This document shows positions 1 through 12,890 of a stretch of DNA of 64,000 nt, piece after piece. The notes under the pieces were generated by a model, which worked only from the letters and a program-made list of their open reading frames with translations, was not told the origin of the DNA and searched no databases. The DNA comes from Struthio camelus. Its lineage: Eukaryota; Chordata; Aves; Struthioniformes; Struthionidae. Every line of letters begins with the position of its first letter. Position 1 is the first letter of the stretch. The position numbers and the translations under genes are program-made. Location: assembly GCF_040807025.1 (NCBI RefSeq), contig NC_090942.1:43354911-43418910 (forward strand). The letters are read 5' to 3'.

Positions 1-1515
1 TTGTGAGATATGCTAAAGGTCAACAGAAATATACTCCCCATGGGATATCCCTAGAACAGCGTCTCCATTGAAATGTTTGTTACAAAGCTTTGGGCTCTGG
101 AGCGTACGTGAGTGCAAATGTTCAGAGGAAGGCTGGCAATAACCATCATGTTTTGGAAGGAGGAAAGAGATAAAGCAAGACTGATGCTGTTGGGAATGGA
201 TCTGGGATAGGTGCAGAAGACCAGATTTTATATCCTTCGAGTTAAAACAATAAAAGGAGGGTAGAGGGGTCCTGCACACAAATTTGGTGCTTTTTTTAAA
301 AAGTCAAATACATATCGCAGAGGTGGATGTAGCCATAGCCTGGATAGGGGCATGGCATGCCATTCTGATAGCTGTGGAGAGCCAGCAGCCTCTCTGCCAA
401 CCCCTTAACACAGAGGCACCTTGGACCCTGTGGAGGTACCCTCTGCCCAGGATCTTCTCCTGACTGGACATCCCTGAAAGCTTGGCCCCTGTTGGCCTTC
501 AGGAGGCAGAAAGTGGTGAGGAAGATCCTCCTTCCAAAGTCTCGGGGAGCAAGAAAGTCCTAGGTGCAATTTTCTGCTAGCAACCCTTTATGCAGCCAGA
601 GTCTCCAGTAAATCCACTGCTGGTCATCAGAAATGTATTTTTGTGGGGAGCTCATGAGGAATAAAACAAACATTGGTCAAGGGCATCACATCTTCAGCTC
701 AAAACCATGCACATTAATCCTAATCTAATCTATTTAGGATATAAATGGACATTTTGGATCTAGAGGGCAGGATCCCTTTTGCTATTGATTTTTCCCCAAC
801 AGTTTCCAGGGCAGAAGCTGGGTTCACGTGGTAGATGTGGGTGGATTTCTTGAAAGCACACTATAATCTTTCCCTCATAAATGACATAGTCAAGAAGCCT
901 AACATTAAGGCTAGAATGGTACTTTATTTCTGTCTTCCGTGACAGCTAATCAATTTTGAGGCTTGTGGACTGAGCTAGGTATCATTCACTGAGCCGTTCT
1001 GATTTATAGCTGCAGTTCATTTTATTTTAGGCAGGTGATTTCTCATTCTGTTCCAGTGACTTCCCTTTCCTTGATTTTTGGAAGACTGCAATGGCTTTTT
1101 ATGCTAATTGGACTCTGCTTCCTTAGATTCTCACACAAACATTTAGCACAAAGAACAGACTGCTCTTTCCTCAGCCATCTGGCAGAGGAGCTGAAACCAA
1201 CAATTTTCCAAGTCAAAAATCAGACATCTGAAAACGACGTTAGTGTATTCTAACCCCTTTATATATACACTGAACCAGTCAACAGGAAAATCTGAAAACG
1301 AAGAAACTGCTGTAGGAAGAGCTCACTGTTCATCTTGCCCTTCAGTACTCCCAATCGAAGTAAGGTTCCAAGACTGGGGACTCAGATCCACCCTCCCCTG
1401 GAAAGACAATACTGCCTTTTGCAGCCTAGCTTCTGCTACACCAAAGGTCAGGCTAGGGAACCGTTTTTTTTAAAATGGATTTATGTTGACAAGTAGAAAT
1501 GAATCTGTATGTTTC

Positions 1516-1570
1516 TATATATATATATGTATATATATACACACACACACATATGCACATACACACTTTT
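1516..1570. repeat. (TA)n/(CA)n compound microsatellite
   Basis: Alternating TA dinucleotides pass into about seven CA units and then an interrupted CATA/CACA tail. It is a simple repeat with no coding meaning. Confidence 0.9.
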
Positions 1571-2249
1571 ATGCCTGGGATGTAGATCATTGTTTGCTGT
1601 CATCATATTGCAGTCTACTTGCTGTAGACTGCAGTCTACTTGCTTTTTTTAGCTTTTGCTGAAAAAAAAAAAAATCGTTACAATGATTTTTAAGAGGTGC
1701 TACGGTCTGCACATTTGTCATTCAGGCCCGAAGAGCCTGCCTTGCTAGTGTAACAGAAACCAGCTTCCTGGAAGACAGAAGGCTTAGGTAAAGCTCCCAG
1801 GAAAAAGAATGATAAGACAAATTACTGACTTGTGAAATGATTCTTCCTTCTATATGATACAACCAATACAGGAAATAGAGAACTTGATTTCAGCTTCCTG
1901 GAACTCCCAACCGTTCCAGCACGCACTGAAAATGGGAGGAGAAAGCCACAACTGTGTTTCAAATCATTGACTGAGAGGTAAACAAAACTATATTTTGCAT
2001 TCAAGGCACTGTTTGAAAGCATATACAATATGCACATGATAAGCCTGCATTGCATATGTATTTGTGCTTTTCACATTCACCTAATCAGGGCAACACAGTG
2101 CCCATATAGTCCATGGACATCAGCTGTGTGTGTCCATCAGGAATTCTGTTTTTGCAGGACTTTTCTAAAGAGGAGTACCCATGTAAAATAGTTAATGAGA
2201 CAGTCACTGTAGTACTGGAATGCTGAGGGCTAAGAAATTACCTAAGAGC

Positions 2250-2269
2250 AAAAAAAAAAAAAAAAAAAA
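2250..2269. repeat. A20 homopolymer
   Basis: Twenty consecutive A residues. No retrotransposed sequence is recognisable directly upstream, so this is not assigned as a retrotransposon tail. Confidence 0.9.
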
Positions 2270-3807
2270 TTTGGCAGAACCTCTTCATCCCAAGCCAGTC
2301 ACTAAATGAAAGACCACCTTCACAGGGAAGGTCACTAGAATGGAAGAATATGTAAACTCTGCCCAATCATCTCTGCAGCAAGGAGATTGCTTTTAAAATC
2401 ATTTCTAAAGAAATGCTTTCCAAAAAAATTATCCTAGCTCAACTTTTCTAAAATATCCACTACAAGACCAGACTTTGATACTGTCAATTGCAGTTTGTGG
2501 CACTTTTTCAAATGGGTCCTACTGGCTAACAAAACTGTTCAGAGAAGCAAGTACTTCATGATATAAAGAAACTCAATCTGTCCTAAAATATCTATGTGTC
2601 TGTCCCACAATATGTGCGTAGCCATTCAAAAGACTCATGAAGAAAAGATTACAGAGTAGTTTGTCCAACTCCAACTTCCATTCCCTGTATTTTATGAATG
2701 TGTCAAACCAGCACTATGGCTCACTGGCAAGAATATACAATCTCCCAAGTAAATCTGAAGGGTTAAATTCCCACCAAAGATAGTGGATGTTTCAATGTGC
2801 TGCGGACCTACTGGTCCATTATCATTATACCCCTTCTTTACCGACAATAAGACAACTATTGAAAGGAAACAACCCTCTCTTTGTTAACATGACTTTGCTA
2901 TTAGAAAGGTTTTCATAGATTAAAAAGTGCTGGGCAAAATTGATCTCAGAGGATATCATCCCTCTCCTACCAGCTAGGATAGATTACCATCAGCTTTAAA
3001 AAGCAGCAGTGTATTTTTTCCAGCCCTGCGAGCCAAGCAGATGGATGCCTGGATGGACGGAGTGGGGGGTAGCCATAGTAACCATCATCCCGTGAAGCTC
3101 CCGCTCGCATTTCTTTTTCTATCACAGCTGGGGAGAAAAGGGAGCAGCCCGCCAGGGTGCAGATATCCTATCAGACCTTCAGCACTGAGCCTCAGCTGGG
3201 CTTTTCATTCCTCCTCAGTAATTTTCTAATCTCACCTTTCTTGTCCACACTTTAGAGACCATGAGTTAAATTCAGTCCTGGGGAAAGACCCCCTTGAAGG
3301 GGCAGCTTCCCCTCCCCTGCTGCTGCAGCTCACGTCATGCGTGGACATGCACTGGCTGCTTCCACCCCCCGCCAGGGACAGGAGCCCTGTAGCAACACTA
3401 GACCCCAGCACAAACTTCTCCCCCTCATTGCAACTCAGTAATTTCTCTCACCAGCAGTATGGCATGGCTCATGAAGAGACGACAGGGACAACCTGGTTCC
3501 CACCCTGCGTGCAGCCCAGCAGCCAGCTCCGATGTGAGAGCACAGGGCCAAAAGTAGCAATAGAGGGCAAAGGCTGCTCTGCCAACGACTGATGGTGTAA
3601 TCCAGCCTGATCTTTCACTTAAGGTTTTATCATTATCTCCATCAAGAGTAAAAGTCTCATTTCAAAGCAAATTTAGTGACACCTGAGGTAACTCCTCTAA
3701 CTACTCTGGATGCACTCAGAAACGTTGGAACACATTTTATAAGAGGCCTATTGAATAGGAAATGTAACCACTCATACTAAGTTAGGCCACCAAAACCCGC
3801 ATCCGTT

Positions 3808-5125
3808 ACAGAATCACAGACTGGTAGAGGTTGGCAGGCACCTCCGGTGGTTGTCTAGTCCGAAACCCTGCCCAGAGTAGGGTCAGCTACTGCAGGTCAC
3901 TCAGGGCTGTGTCCAGTCAGGTTTTGAGTATCTCCAGGGTTGGAGACTCCACAGCCTCTCTGGGCAACTTGTTCCAGTACTCGACCACCCTCACAGCGAA
4001 CAAGATTTTTCTTATTTTTGAAGGGAATTGCCTGTATTTCAACCTGTGCCCATTGCCTCTTGTCCTGTCACTGGATACCACTGAGAAGAATCTGCCTCTG
4101 TCTTCAAAGCTCTCTCAGCCTCTCCTCGTTATGTCAGATGCTCCACTCCCCTCATCATCTCTGTGGCCCTTCACTGGACTCACTCCAGTATGTCCATGAC
4201 TTTCTTGCTCTGGGGCAAGCACTCCAGTGCTCCGGACACAGCACTCCAGATGTGGCCTCACCAGGGCTGAGTAGAGGAGAAGGATTACTTCCCTTGACCT
4301 GCTGGCAGTGGTCATCCTAATGCAGCCAGGATGCTGTTGGCCTTCTTTGTCACAAAGGCACATTTCTGGCTCATGTCCAACTTATTGTCCACCAGGACCC
4401 CCAGGACCTTTCCGGCAAAGCTGCTTTCCAGCTGGTCAGCCCCCAGCCTGTACTGGTGCAAGTGGTAATTCCTCCCCAGGTGCAGGATTTAGCACTTCCC
4501 TTTGTTGAACTTCATAAGGTTCCTGTTGGCCCATTTGTCCAGCCTGCTGAGGTCCCTCTGTATGGCAGCACAATCATCTAATTTATCAACCACTCTTCCC
4601 GGTTTGTACCATCTGCAAATTTGCTGAGGGTGCACTCTGTCCCATCATCCCAGCCATTAATGAACATGGCCAAAGTCTGCTCTCCTGAACTCCAGGGCTG
4701 AGATCCTGCTTTTTACTTTATTCCCTCCTTGTAGGATCCTAAACTCCACCATCTCGTGGCGACTGCAGCCAAGGCTGTCCCCGACCTTCCTATCCCCAAC
4801 CAGTTCTTTCGCGTTTGTAAGTATGACGTCCAGCAGAGCCCCTTGCCTCATCAGCTCCTCCATCACCTCTGTTAGGAAGTTACCATTAGTGCACTCCAGA
4901 AACCTTCTGGATTGCTTGTGCCCTGCTGTGCTGCCCCTCCAGCAGACACTGGGGTGGGTAAGTCCCCCATGAGGCCCAGGGCCTGCAAATGTGAGGCTTC
5001 TTCCAGTTGTCTGAGGAAGGCTTCATCTACTTCTCCTGGTCTATTGCAGACACCCACCATAGCGTCACCCTCTAATCCAAAACAAAGATGACCATTATAT
5101 CCTTTCCACAAAAACTTTTCTTGCT
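3808..5125 (-). mobile_element. CR1 LINE, 5'-truncated and internally deleted
   Basis: Read on the minus strand, this begins in the C-terminal part of the CR1 ORF2 endonuclease: VGVCNRPGEVDEAF near 5060, QLEEASH near 5000, QGALLDVILTN near 4830, and LGCSRHEMVEFRIL near 4750. It then jumps at about 4655-4665 from endonuclease sequence (EFRRADFG) straight into the end of the reverse transcriptase (FINGWDDGTECTLSKFAD). It continues through the thumb region (REVILLLYSALVRPHLE near 4290) to the CR1 3' UTR and ends near 3808. The palm core between the two segments is missing. The catalytic box FADD reads FADG (4608-4619). Frameshifts and stops are frequent, so this is an old dead copy. The 3' tail at 3810-3825 is a degraded form of the usual CR1 octamer repeat. 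CR1 is the dominant LINE of birds and other sauropsids. Both outer limits are approximate. Confidence 0.95.
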
Positions 5126-5128
5126 CCC

Positions 5129-5752
5129 TTGAATGTCTCCAAGCCTCATATTGCAAACTTACTTGAATTAAAGAAACTCCGAAAACTAGACCTAAGTAAT
5201 AATTGCATTAAGCAACTGCCAGCTACTATTGGTGACCTGATCTGCCTTCAGAAGTTTAATTTACACAACAATCACCTGGAGTCATTCTGCGTTGCTTTGT
5301 GCAACTCTACCCTTCAAACAGCTCTTCAGTTCTTGGACCTCAGCCAAAACAAAATTAAAGCACTTCCAATTCACTTTTGCCAACTGTGAGAGCTTGTTAA
5401 TTTGAAGCTCGATGACAATGAGTAGATTAGGCTGCCATTCAAGATGGGCTAGTTAGGTCACCTAGGCTTCCTGTCAGCAGCTTGAAACAAACTTCTGTTT
5501 TTGTCCAGAGATTTTTAGGAAACTCTCTCTTAAGAACTTGGTTCTTTCGGAGAATCCTTTTGAACAGCCTAATCCACTTGTTCCCATCACACAACTGAAA
5601 AATGCTGTTGACTTTATCAGAATGTGCTGCAAGACCGGTCATAAATTACAGAATCCCTTATGGTTGTCATCTCCTTCCTTCTCGCCTTTCTGAAGATCTG
5701 GAAGTGGCTAAAACATGCCAGCTGTGGCAGTTTTACCAGTGCGGAGAAGGCA
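5129..5752 (+). pseudogene. LRR1: LRR1 (PPIL5)-derived pseudogene fragment
   Basis: LRR1 is a leucine-rich-repeat substrate receptor of Cullin-2 ubiquitin ligases. The sequence encodes a diverged stretch of its LRR region and the following segment. Recognisable blocks are LRKLDLSNNCIKQLPATIGD, HNNHLESFCVALCNSTLQ, LDLSQNKIKALPIHFCQL, ELVNLKLDDNE, FLSAA-NKL, NPFEQPNPLVPITQLK and NYRIPYGCHLLPSRL. The match to human LRR1, from memory, covers roughly residues 185-350 without any intron. It is broken by a TGA at 5387-5389, a TAG at 5423-5425 and further stops. Reading-frame changes fall near 5521-5550, near 5607 and near 5728, so it cannot make a protein. Similarity fades after about 5750, close to a donor-like GCAG|GTAAAG at 5750-5760. 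It may therefore be a truncated retrocopy or a duplicated genomic exon. Its 5' side abuts the CR1 fragment. Confidence 0.9.
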
Positions 5753-8282
5753 GGTAAAGGGAGATGGAAATCTTCCATTTCTGCCTTGCAGAGCAGCGGG
5801 CACCCACCCCATCTGATGCCAAGGGCAGGGGCTGCACAGCCCCCGCTCACCCGTCTACATTGCAGTTGCACCAAGACCTCCTACTGTCAGCATATGCACA
5901 CCGATGCCCATTGTCCCCCCAGGCAGTTAGATTAAGATTAAGATAAAGAAATGAATTTCTGTATTGATTGTATATTTACTTTGCAAGATATGTATCTGAT
6001 ATTAGGACCCCTCACACATTAGTGAAACAGGGTTCTTCTTCTTAACCTTCCTCTTTGTTTCTCCTCTCTCCACTTCACCTGAGTCTTGCAAAATTACATT
6101 TGTGAAACACAGAGGTGTTCAGCCAGGAGTGCTACAAAAAACACAAATAAATTAATAATTCTGTATTCATACCAGGGCTTGAGTAACATCGCTAGAACCA
6201 CACACTGAGAAAGGAGGAGAAAATCCAATATCGAACAGCTGCTCATTAGAAAAGCACCAGCCATCCTGAGCCCTGAAAGACACAGGAGTCCTGTGGGGGG
6301 AAAAATACTGTGTGACCATGTAATTAAAGGCTCTATCAGAGCATCCCAGGGGGCTGCAGTAAGGCTTTGCAAACCTCTCAGGCTTTTAAGGGAATTGCAT
6401 GTAATTTTCTGGGATCAAAAAAGCAGAAACCCAGCCCCCCGGGGCACAAATTGTAGTGTGCTTCGTTCCAGTGACACCTTCCGGGGAGGGGAGCCAAGGG
6501 ATCAAGTGAGCAGACCTCTGCCTCTTCAGCTGTGGGAGGACTGGCAGCAGCATCTGTTTGACATCCCCCACCTTGAACCCCGAGTCAGGGGTGAGACGCT
6601 TTGCCCTGGGGAATATCTGGGTTCCATCAATGTTTGTTAACAGTAAAAGCACCCTGAAACTCCAGACTCGCATGTGGCTCCCCGGGCACGTTGGTGAGGC
6701 CGCTAGTGGGTGTCCAGGTGCCTTACCTGCACAAGCATACGATTCTGCCAGGATGTTTTAACACAGGCAAAACAGTATATTCTTCCCTGGCTCCGTTCTC
6801 GAGAGCAGTGAAACTATTTTGACAGCAATTTGAAAATGAAAAATCAGCTTCAAAGAGACACTCAACATGAAAAATTTCATGTTTGATAGGAATTTGGCAC
6901 AGCAGTCAGCAATTTACAGCAGAGGTTCATAACAGCATTGAGTAAATAGGTTACCTGCCTTTTTAGGGCCCTGCCCTAAAATACTAATGTTCAGATAGGC
7001 AAGCAGTGATTTGATTTTTTTGGAATACAGGTGCGTAGATGACATGACTGATCTCCGGATGTTTTGGAGAACAAAGAGCAATTGCTGATAGATTGTTATC
7101 ACTCACAAAGCTTTCCAGAGAAACACCAGAAAAGGAGGCATTTTTGCAGTCTATCAAGAATAACACAAAAAATGCGGGCCAGCAGAACTGAGTTTTGGAG
7201 CCGGCAACTATCCTGCAAGAATCTTGTTTCAGGCTAATGGAGCATTAGCTTGGAAACCTGATGAGGTCAAAATGCAAAAGGATCCACTAGAAAATTGCTC
7301 AGAGTTGAAAGAAACCCAAAGCTCCAGCTGCCATATCCTGTGAGGGGGTTTATCTGGCACGGCCCAGCACTGCACTTTTTAAGCAAGAAACCCTCCTGCT
7401 TGGGGGCACCTCGGTGATGGGGCCTGGCCTCACGCATCTCCGCTGGCCGGGTCCCAGTGCACGGTGTCCCAGCAGGGCACCCGTGTGCAGCAACCCTCAA
7501 GGGTGGCCGTGCACCCACCGCAGCCGGCCCTGACCCCTTCGCATCAGCCAGCTCCAGCCCACTGGGCTTTTAGACACTGATGGTCTGTCCCCGGCCAACA
7601 AGGATGCGGTGCATGCAGGTGACGTGCCACCGATGGGATGGCAACCCTGCTGCGATTCAGACAACCTTGGAGGAGTTTGGTACAGTACATCCATGCCGTC
7701 CTAATTATTCTTGTCTGCAGCACTGCGCTCATCTCGCCTCTGGACATTTCCAGCCAGCTCCAGCCTGTCTCGGCTTGGTTATCTATTCTGAGCCAAAGCC
7801 TCGTCTGTGACAGGCTTGCAGCTGAGTAACCCTTAGGGCTCTGGTGCCTTTCGTTGAAGGCAACAGCTTTCGGATTTTCTGTCTTCCTTTTGCCTTCTCC
7901 CCTCCCTGCCATTTCCTTTATCTTCATGAATTATGAACCTGCAGAGCTGTTCTGCGCCTACGGCTTTCCTGTGTGGCCAGCTTTAATGCAAGGGAATAAA
8001 TACTGTAAGTCTGTCTTTATACCTATCTCTCTCTCAGTATAAGTACATATAATTACAGGTATGTAAATATAATGCAATAGCATGGCTCTAATAGAAAATT
8101 TTCTTTTTTTAACATTAAACATGCAGATCTCATTAAAACATTGACCCTCTGGAAAAAACACCAAAATGCTCGTTTTAATAGCCGAGTTAAAGCCACAGAC
8201 TTCCTGTTTGGTTCAAATAACTGTGCGAAAGAGTTTCCCCAAGATAACATTATTTGCTTTTGGAAACAAAGGCATTTGTTCA

Positions 8283-8560
8283 CCCTGCAGAGCTCGGAGG
8301 CCGGTGCCTGCCCTGCCTGCCGGGCAGCGACGCCGTGGGGCCGGCGGGAGCAGCCGGCAGCTGGGGCTCCGGGAGCCCTTCGGTGTGCGCTGACGATACC
8401 GCTCCCACGCCAGGATCGCTTTGCAGCCAAGGCCTTTGCTTTTATGCAGAGTGAAAATACCCTCCCACCCCACTGGAGATCCGGGTGCGTTTGCAGCCCC
8501 ACCTGTACCCCCCGAAATCCAGGTGCCCGCCTGCGGCGGGGTGCGGGGGTTGATGCTGTC
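8283..8560. other. Isolated CpG-rich patch
   Basis: GC content and CpG density rise sharply against AT-rich flanks. More than ten CpGs lie between about 8297 and 8410. Both strands carry long open frames, as expected of GC-rich DNA. No coding homology is recognised. It could be an orphan CpG island or promoter of an unannotated transcript, or merely a GC-rich patch. Confidence 0.4.
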
Positions 8561-11500
8561 ACGCCAGGGCAGTGGGATGGCAGAGGGAGGCTCCACTCTG
8601 CCAGAGAGCGGTTATTTCGGAGACCCCATTAGGGCAAATTTAGGGTGCTGCCATGCATTTGATCACCTGCAGCAATACACCATTTGCTTTAGCCACGCAG
8701 CACGCGTGTCGGATCCACCTCCCACGCAGCTGTGTAACTACTGCTAAAGAGAGCTATGTAACTACTGCTACAAACCATGCTAAAGAGACTGTGCCTGTTT
8801 CGCAAATAGGCTCCAATGGGCCACATTGCCCACTAGCTGAAATCAGATTAGCTCTAGGAGTCCTGGGGCTGCTGTAATTTATACCAGGTGAGAATGCAAT
8901 AATTAGCAGAAAGCCTTTAATGTACTATGCAATAAAAAAAACAAAAAAAATATACAAAAAACTGAGCACTCCAAACATTCAAAAGCCTTGGAACAAATAA
9001 ATTACAGAATGAATTTTATCTGTGCCCAGGCCCTGAACAAAGTACTTCTCAATATATACATCTATGGGAAATGAACATGCTTTGGAGTTTTTCCTGAAGT
9101 GCTTGGGAAAAAGAAAATACTTGTTATGGTAAAGATTAAAAAAAGAAGAAGAAGAAAATAAAAAAGAAGAATGCACACAGTCACACTCTAAACTTTCCGA
9201 AAGTGCAAGAAAAGGCCACCATCCCATAGCAGGTTACTCCCAGATTTTAATTTTCTGATGTTTCTTTCCCTTAATACCAAGGAAAGGAAGACAAGCTTCA
9301 AGCTACACTCTATGCTCAAAACGGCAGGTTGCGCTGGCCTCATTTTGCTGTTATTGCTCCTTTGCATCACTAAGGCAGCTGGACGCAGAGTTAGGTTAGC
9401 GCACTAGCTTTTGAATAAAAGGCACGTTCACATTTGATTGGGATGCCTTGCTCCAGGTTTGTGTTTTGGACCTCTTTCAGGTGTAAACTGGCTCCCCGGG
9501 ATTCATACCTACTTGTACCAGGGCTCTGTTTTGTCCCTTATCTTCAAAGGGGCACAAGGTGCAGTTATCAGCTGTCCGTATTCAGAGCACAGAAAACTCT
9601 GTGCTCTCAAGAGCAAACTCTCTCTGTGCGCTCAGGAGAAAACTCAAGGCTCTTTCCCAAGACGGGATAGGGAAGAAGAATCCAGTTGACTAGCAGTTAC
9701 TGATGCAGCTTTCCTTTAACCCACGTGCATTCATGCACTCATGCTTTTTGTGAACACAATTAAGGTGGCATTTAAAAGATTATTACCGTCTCACCACCAC
9801 ACCTGCACACCACTCAGACACCCTGACTACAATGGCAAGGTCCAGGAGGGGGTCCACCTCTGCCACCTTCTTCATATTTTAGGAGAAAGAGAGGTTTTCT
9901 GTGAATTACAGCCATATTTGCTTGTTTGTAACTTAACAAAAATAATAGTTTCCTTCAACTTCCCCTTTTCCTTCCCCCTTCACAAAAAAACGCACCATTT
10001 TGTATCTAACTGCAAACATGAATGTAGCCTATTTGCATCACCTGTTTCTCAGGTGAGAAAGCACATTGAGATTGTCTGCCCAATCCCATACTCGCCAAAG
10101 TTAACTGCGGTGTTCATGTGTTCATCAGCCCAACGCCTGGCCCTGTTGCACTCCTCAGTATACTTCTTACCATCTTCAGATGGGTCCCAGGTTTGGTGCA
10201 CCGACTCCTGTGGCCTTGGCACCGGGCTTTAAATCACTGCGCAAAGTCACCCGATAAGCTGTCGGCAGTCAGAAATGAGTCATTAGTATGCTGCCAACAC
10301 AGTATTCAGTGACAAAACCCAGCTGCCACTGTAGTCAAGAATGCGGTTTCTTTTGCACTACTGTAAGTCTTATTAGCATAGAAATCAAGTGTATGTATGT
10401 AATTGAATTTCTTTGTCGCATCCTAGTATGAGATTTTCCATCAATCCTGATTGTTACTAAATTTGAACTAACAGGCCATATTTGCACTTAAGCAACATCT
10501 GAAAGAGGGCTACACAAAGAAAGACTTTCCTAAGTCAACACATCCTAGAAAACTGCAGCTGCGCAAAGGCACAGGCAAGCAATATTTAATTTTCCTTCCC
10601 CTAACACTCTATCTTTTGGAAGCTCTGCTTGAAAACTGTGCTCTCTTGGCAGCCTCTCATTTTCTCTCTCCAGAAGAGAGCTGCGATTGAGCCTGTGTGA
10701 GAGCAGGGGCTGTTCCCAGCAGGAAAGGCTGTCTGTCAGGATGTTGTGATGTAGATTACTGTTGATTAGGGAGTGAGATAACAGGGTAGGTGCAGGTCAC
10801 TTCAGGCCACCCGTTCAACTGAGCTCCATGCCCACAGCAGAAGAAAGCAATAAAGCAGAGAGGGGTGGGAATACCAAAAATACTTAGGAAGCAGAATTTT
10901 AACTTTAGTGAGGTGGGAACAACTCTTTAGAAGCAAAATGAGCCTGAGAAACAGAAATACAGGGGCTGTCCATGGAGGTTGAACGTATGCAGGCAGTGGA
11001 TGAGGACTACCTCACCTAGACCAGACTGAGAAGGCAGCCACTATGAGGAGTGGTGATTTCTCATGGGAGTATGTTAACCTAGATTAACCACACGGCTGTA
11101 TTTTCCTACATTTTCCAAGCATACTTGTGGTTAAAATCACAGCCACTTGGTGAGGTGGAAAAAGATGGTGAGCAAGGAAACTAAACACCCTCTCCCTGTA
11201 GAGAGGATCATTGCAGACTTTGCCTGGGTTGTGTTGCTCATGACTGCAAACAGGTCACTTTGGCTCCTCTGTCACTGCAACGCCTCGCCAAGGTCCCTGT
11301 CCAAAACCAAGCAACTCGGATCTGCAAAGCCAGCAGCCTTCACTCATCAGGTTACAGAACCAGGTGGAGTAACCCACCTGCATTTAAGACCCCACATGGC
11401 ATAGAGCCAGAGAGGCATAGGGGCCATGCCACAGCCAAGGACAGAGCTGCTTTGCCAAGTTTCATGGTTTAATCCATCGCAAAATATTGGCATGAACTAA

Positions 11501-11741
11501 TTTCCCCCTAAATGGCCAAAGAGCTTCAAAAAACACGACTGTTAATCACACAGCACTCAACGTTTGCAAAGCAGCGTTTTGCTACTGTTTTTCTATAACA
11601 GTAGCCACAACTAATTTGAGGAAATTGGGGCAAAAATAGCTACTCATGTTGGATGTTCTGTAAGTGGCATGTCACAGTCAAACTTTTCCCAATATATCAA
11701 AATCCCACATGATACTCCTGTTGTTATGAAATCGGTGATAT

Positions 11742-11769
11742 CTCCACCCACCGCTGGGAGTGGGTGGAG
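11742..11769. other. Perfect 10-bp inverted repeat
   Basis: Arms ctccacccac and gtgggtggag are separated by eight bases. The stem is GC-rich and would be stable in RNA, but the element is too short to assign to an RNA family. Confidence 0.7.
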
Positions 11770-12876
11770 GCACGAAGTTCACCTCAGGGGTCAAACAGAC
11801 CCCCAGACTGCGTTTTCCCTTCCCCAAGCATGAAGCCCCGAGATCAGGACTCCTCTGAATCAGTGGGGAGGAAGCAGCAAGCTCCTTCCATCCCAACGTG
11901 ACATCGTGCAACACTATCACGTAAAGCAAGAGTCATGCGGGACCAGCTAGTTCACATCATGAGCCGTAGCCCCTCACCCTGCAGCCCCTGTGCAACCCTG
12001 GGACCAGGCTGGTCTGGACTTTCCCCTTGGGGAATCACTGGGGAGGCAGGGAGGGACCAGGGGTGAGCAGTATGAGCTTTTCACGGGAGTTTCCATCTGT
12101 GCTGTGTGACTAATCGCATTGCCTCGGTCAAGTCACGTAACTTTTTGTCTCCTTTTGGATCTCTATAAAACTAACTTTTGTCCCTGGCTTGATTTACCGT
12201 TATTTCATACTTCTTTCCTCCTGGGTTTTTCTTATATTACCTTGATTTCACTATATGTTATAGTCAGTGCCTTACTAGTTTTATACAAAATATCCTTCTG
12301 CAATTTCAAAGATTTTTATCAATGCTCAGGGAAAGTTGTCTTGTTAAAAAAAAAAAAGTGATGGTTCATTTTAAACAACATAAGAAAACAGATAAGATAA
12401 TAAAACTTAAGTGTTTCAGAGAAAGGAGACTCTACTCTGATGGTTATTGCCAGGCACTATCAATCACCCAGGGCTGGGTGGCCTCCTACCCTGCCCTGTA
12501 ACTTCCTGTGCCGTCCTGGCTCAGCAGCACCGGGCAGGCATCAGCCTGCCCTCCGCAAAGCGAGACAGGTCAAGCATCGAGCAGTGCTTTTCTGAGGCGA
12601 GGACTACGCCATGTAGCATCGGTGGCATGCTCCAAAACTGACTGCTACTCGGCAGCAAGGCCATTTCTGCGGGAAAACTGCAATCCCAGCTCCGTCCTCA
12701 AATCAGTTGGTGTTTTTGGCAGCGAGTGATACAAATTGGGGTACCTCTGATGTCAGCGTTGTGTTTGTCAGATCCTGCTGCAAATACTAATTATCCCCAA
12801 GAGCATAAAAATGCATTTGCTCCAACAGACCACTTAACATGCGCTGACATCACTGCCAGTCTGTCTCCCTTGGGGA

Positions 12877-12890
12877 TTTTTTTTTTTTTT
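12877..12890. repeat. T14 homopolymer
   Basis: Fourteen consecutive T residues. No neighbouring retroelement is recognised. Confidence 0.9.

Larger units (their letters stand above)
1..3807. other. Intergenic DNA, no gene recognised
   Basis: No reading frame here resembles a known protein, and all open frames are short. It contains a TA/CA microsatellite near 1516-1570, a small direct and inverted repeat at 1611-1631 (cagtctac/gtagactg arms), and a run of 20 A at 2250-2269. The distance to PHLDA1 and the lack of coding signal fit the gene-poor region that flanks PHLDA1 on its 3' side in other amniotes. I cannot exclude exons of a non-coding RNA. Confidence 0.6.

Noticed and set aside
8053-8632. 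163- and 169-codon frames on opposite strands
   Set aside because: Both come from the CpG-rich patch and overlap each other. No homology was recognised.
9741-10232. 163-codon plus-strand frame
   Set aside because: No domain, no splice context and no similarity that I recognise. Probably chance.
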